Source: Puniceicoccaceae bacterium (lineage in GTDB: Bacteria > Verrucomicrobiota > Verrucomicrobiia > Opitutales > Coraliomargaritaceae). From it: a stretch of DNA of 32,909 bases. Position numbers and translations under genes: made by a program. Under the pieces are notes generated by a model. The model was given only the letters and a program-made list of their open reading frames with translations. It was not told the DNA's origin and did no database searches. The DNA lies in the NCBI GenBank assembly GCA_017854655.1, contig JAFMHF010000019.1, positions 1 through 32,909 on the forward strand, in the 5' to 3' direction. Position 1 is the first letter of the stretch; each line of letters opens with the position of its first letter. Positions 30,321 through 32,909 of this stretch are shown piece after piece.

Positions 30321-32861
30321 ATGGATTTTCCACTTAAGCCACTCACCTCCGTCACCGATCCCGATGCCCTCATGGAACACTTCCTTGAGTATGCACTGAC
30401 GAAAGGCATCGAACTCTACCCTGCACAAGAAGAAGCCATCCTCGAAGTCTTTTCGGGCAAGAACGTCATCCTCAACACTCCCACTGGTTCAGGTAAATCA
30501 CTGGTCGCCGCCGCACTCCATTTCCTCTCCGCCTCACAAGGTCGCCAATCGGTCTATACCTGTCCGATTAAGGCGCTGGTCAACGAAAAGTTCCTCTCGC
30601 TCTGCCGCGACTTCGGCCCCGAAAATGTCGGCATGATGACTGGCGACGCCTCCGTCAACCGCGGCGCACCCATCCTTTGCTGCACCGCCGAAATCCTTGC
30701 TAATATCGCGCTGCGCGATGGTGATCAGGCTAAAGTCCACGACGTCATCATGGACGAGTTCCACTACTATTCCGACCTCGAACGTGGCGGCGCGTGGCAA
30801 GCGCCCCTGCTCACACTGCCTCAGTCTCGCTTCCTGCTAATCTCGGCTACACTCGGCGAAACTCGCTTCTTCGAGCGTGAACTAGAGCGCGTCACTGGCA
30901 ACGAATCTGTCACCGTCTTCAGCACCGATCGCCCCGTACCGCTCGAATTCACTTACGCCGAGGACCCGCTGACCGAGACACTGGAAAAACTCCAAGCGGC
31001 CAACAAATTCCCCGTTTACATCGTCCACTTCACGCAACGCTCCGCATCCGAGACTGCACAAAGCATCCTCAGCCTCAACGTTTGCAGCAAAGACGAAAAA
31101 GCACTGATCACCAAAGAGCTTCAAGACGTCGCTTTCAGCAGCCCGTTTGGCAAGGAGATCAAAAAGCTGCTGCGTAGTGGCATCGGACTGCATCACGCCG
31201 GCTTACTGCCGAAGTACCGGGTGCTGATCGAGAAGCTCGCCCAGAAAGGCATGCTCAAAGTGATTTGCGGCACCGACACACTCGGCGTCGGCGTCAACGT
31301 GCCTATCCGCACCGTGCTCTTCACCCAGCTCTGCAAATATGGCGGCGTCAAAACCGGCATTCTAACCGCCCGCGACTTCCACCAAATCAGTGGCCGCGCA
31401 GGCCGCAAAGGGTTCGACGATCACGGCTATGTCGTCTGCATGGCACCCGAGCACGTCATCGAAAACAAGCGCCTCGAAGCCAAAGCTGCAGGCGATCCGA
31501 AAAAGAAAAAGAAACTGGTCAAGCGCAAGCCCCCAGAGCGCGGCTTTGTGCACTGGGACGAGCAAACCTTCACCCGCCTGCAAACTGCTCCCGCCGAGCC
31601 ACTCAAATCCAGCTTCAAAGTATCGCACGGTATGTTGCTCAACGTCCTCGGCCGCAAGGGCGACGGCTGCGCAGCCATGCGCGCGCTGATCGACGACTGC
31701 CACAACAACGACGGCTCCAAGAAGACCATGCGCAAGCAATCCTTCCAGCTGTTTCGCGCACTGGTCGACCGCAGCATTATCGAGATCCAACCTAAAGGCG
31801 CAGAGCAAAAGCTACGCATCAATGTCGACCTACAAGACGACTTTTCGCTCAACCAAACCCTCGCGCTTTACTGTATCGACACACTCGGACTACTCGACAC
31901 CACCGCTCCCGAATACGAACTCAAGCTGCTCAGTCTGGTCGAATCCATTCTCGAAAACCCCGACATCATTCTACGCAAACAAGTCGACAAATTGAAAGAC
32001 GTCAAAGTTGCCGAAATGAAAGCCGCTGGCGTCGAATACGACCAGCGCATGGAAGAGCTCGAAAAGATCGAACACCTCAAGCCCGAGGGCGAGTTCATCT
32101 ACGAGACCTTCAATAAATTTGCCGCCGAGCACCCTTGGGTAGGCTCTGAAAATATCAAGCCGAAGTCCATCGCTCGCGAAATGTTTGAGCGCTACAGTAG
32201 CTTCTCCGACTACATCAAGAGTTACGGCCTGATGCGCGCCGAAGGCCTACTGCTACGCCACCTCACCAACGTTTACCGCGTGCTGAACAACACCATCCCG
32301 CCCGCCTTTAAGACCGAAGCCGTCGCCGAAGTGATCACCTACATCGAGACGCTGCTGCGGATTACCGACTCCAGCCTGCTCGACGAATGGGAGACGCTCA
32401 AAGATCCCGACTACAAGCCCAATAGCGCCGAAGCGCAGCCCGCGCCGAAAGGCCCGAATGATATCACCCGCGATCGCGAAGCCTTCACCCGCTTGGTTCG
32501 CAACGAGGTGTTCCGCTTCATCCGCATGTTGGCCAATAAAGAATATCAAGAAATCGACGAAACCTTCGAGCTCGACCAGATGTACCCCGAAGCCAAGTGG
32601 AAATACACTGAGCTAGGCAAAACCATGGAAGCCTACTACCAGACGCATGAATGGATCCGCCTCGATCCCGAAGCCCGCAACAAAGCCAACACCAACATCA
32701 CCGAATCCGACGACCGCAACACTTGGACGATTGAGCAAACTCTAGTGGACCCCGATTCACACAACGACTTCCATATCGTATTCGAACTTTCGATACAGCA
32801 AGCCAAAGAAAACAGCGCAATCAAAATTGTGCCTACTCAGATCTGCTCAATAGCGGATTAA
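30321..32861 (+). CDS. Ski2-like superfamily 2 helicase, DUF3516 type
   Basis: This is an 846-residue protein. The N-terminal half holds two RecA-like domains. Visible motifs are the Q-like YPAQEEAI, Walker A TPTGSGKS (53-60), [10 protein letters not shown], motif II DEFH (145-148), SAT (175-177), [26 protein letters not shown] and motif [13 protein letters not shown] Lys-rich loop follows, then a helical C-terminal half that I take as the DUF3516 region seen in bacterial Ski2-like helicases. It probably unwinds RNA or DNA using ATP. Motif II is DEFH where Ski2/Mtr4 relatives usually have DEVH or DEAH. The start lies directly behind a heptad array, with no Shine-Dalgarno sequence. Confidence 0.9.
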   Translation: MDFPLKPLTSVTDPDALMEHFLEYALTKGIELYPAQEEAILEVFSGKNVILNTPTGSGKSLVAAALHFLSASQGRQSVYTCPIKALVNEKFLSLCRDFGPENVGMMTGDASVNRGAPILCCTAEILANIALRDGDQAKVHDVIMDEFHYYSDLERGGAWQAPLLTLPQSRFLLISATLGETRFFERELERVTGNESVTVFSTDRPVPLEFTYAEDPLTETLEKLQAANKFPVYIVHFTQRSASETAQSILSLNVCSKDEKALITKELQDVAFSSPFGKEIKKLLRSGIGLHHAGLLPKYRVLIEKLAQKGMLKVICGTDTLGVGVNVPIRTVLFTQLCKYGGVKTGILTARDFHQISGRAGRKGFDDHGYVVCMAPEHVIENKRLEAKAAGDPKKKKKLVKRKPPERGFVHWDEQTFTRLQTAPAEPLKSSFKVSHGMLLNVLGRKGDGCAAMRALIDDCHNNDGSKKTMRKQSFQLFRALVDRSIIEIQPKGAEQKLRINVDLQDDFSLNQTLALYCIDTLGLLDTTAPEYELKLLSLVESILENPDIILRKQVDKLKDVKVAEMKAAGVEYDQRMEELEKIEHLKPEGEFIYETFNKFAAEHPWVGSENIKPKSIAREMFERYSSFSDYIKSYGLMRAEGLLLRHLTNVYRVLNNTIPPAFKTEAVAEVITYIETLLRITDSSLLDEWETLKDPDYKPNSAEAQPAPKGPNDITRDREAFTRLVRNEVFRFIRMLANKEYQEIDETFELDQMYPEAKWKYTELGKTMEAYYQTHEWIRLDPEARNKANTNITESDDRNTWTIEQTLVDPDSHNDFHIVFELSIQQAKENSAIKIVPTQICSIAD

Positions 32862-32909
32862 CTAATAGTTCTGGCAAACAGATTGATAAAGTACAAAAAG
32901 AAAAAGCCT

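Overview
The window looks like chromosomal DNA of a member of the Verrucomicrobiota, most likely class Opitutia and close to the Puniceicoccales/Coraliomargarita group. This is inferred from protein flavour, from the split dcw cluster with a fused murC-murB, and from typical intergenic repeats. I could run no database search. Base composition is moderate (roughly half G+C) and fairly even, apart from an AT-rich stretch at about 4.26-4.66 kb. Almost every gene is a core housekeeping gene. I see no prophage, no integrase or transposase gene, no CRISPR array and no rRNA.

Layout. 0-2.5 kb: tRNA-Cys (minus), a small unknown gene, and rpsA (six S1 domains, minus) with a clean terminator. 2.7-6.5 kb (plus): a DUF2288 gene, dinB, a 560-bp gap, a DUF721/DciA-like gene, thyA and folA. 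The gap carries two related hairpin units that read best as tandem minus-strand small RNAs. 6.5-10.4 kb (minus): a DUF805 membrane protein, a trypsin-like protease with a coiled coil, and a pair consisting of a membrane-anchored His-rich protein and a SCO1/SenC-type copper chaperone. 10.4-21.9 kb (minus): a compact division and cell-wall cluster in the order murD, a LysM protein, ftsW, murG, murC-murB fusion, ddl, ftsQ, ftsA, ftsZ, with several start/stop overlaps. 22-32.9 kb: a decayed signal-peptide gene, DUF445, a secreted protein, an RluA-type pseudouridine synthase overlapping an SDR gene, hpf, a small membrane protein, tRNA-Arg(ACG), a repeat-rich gap, a GIY-YIG protein, a purple-acid-phosphatase-like enzyme, ychJ, and a large Ski2-like helicase.

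How the genes work together. The dcw cluster makes the UDP-MurNAc-peptide precursor (MurB, MurC, MurD, Ddl), lipid II (MurG) and the septal machine (FtsW, FtsQ, FtsA, FtsZ). mraY, murE, murF and ftsI are not in the window, so the cluster is split at murD. thyA and folA form a dTMP/tetrahydrofolate unit. rpsA, hpf, ychJ and the RluA enzyme belong to translation or general housekeeping.

The most unusual signals are: (1) the twin hairpin units downstream of dinB, with identical single-stranded G-rich motifs but changed stems; (2) an FtsZ whose T7 catalytic loop reads NLDLGS, losing the second aspartate; (3) CT-rich heptanucleotide arrays, one of which supplies the stop codon of ychJ; and (4) two REPIN-like inverted repeats.
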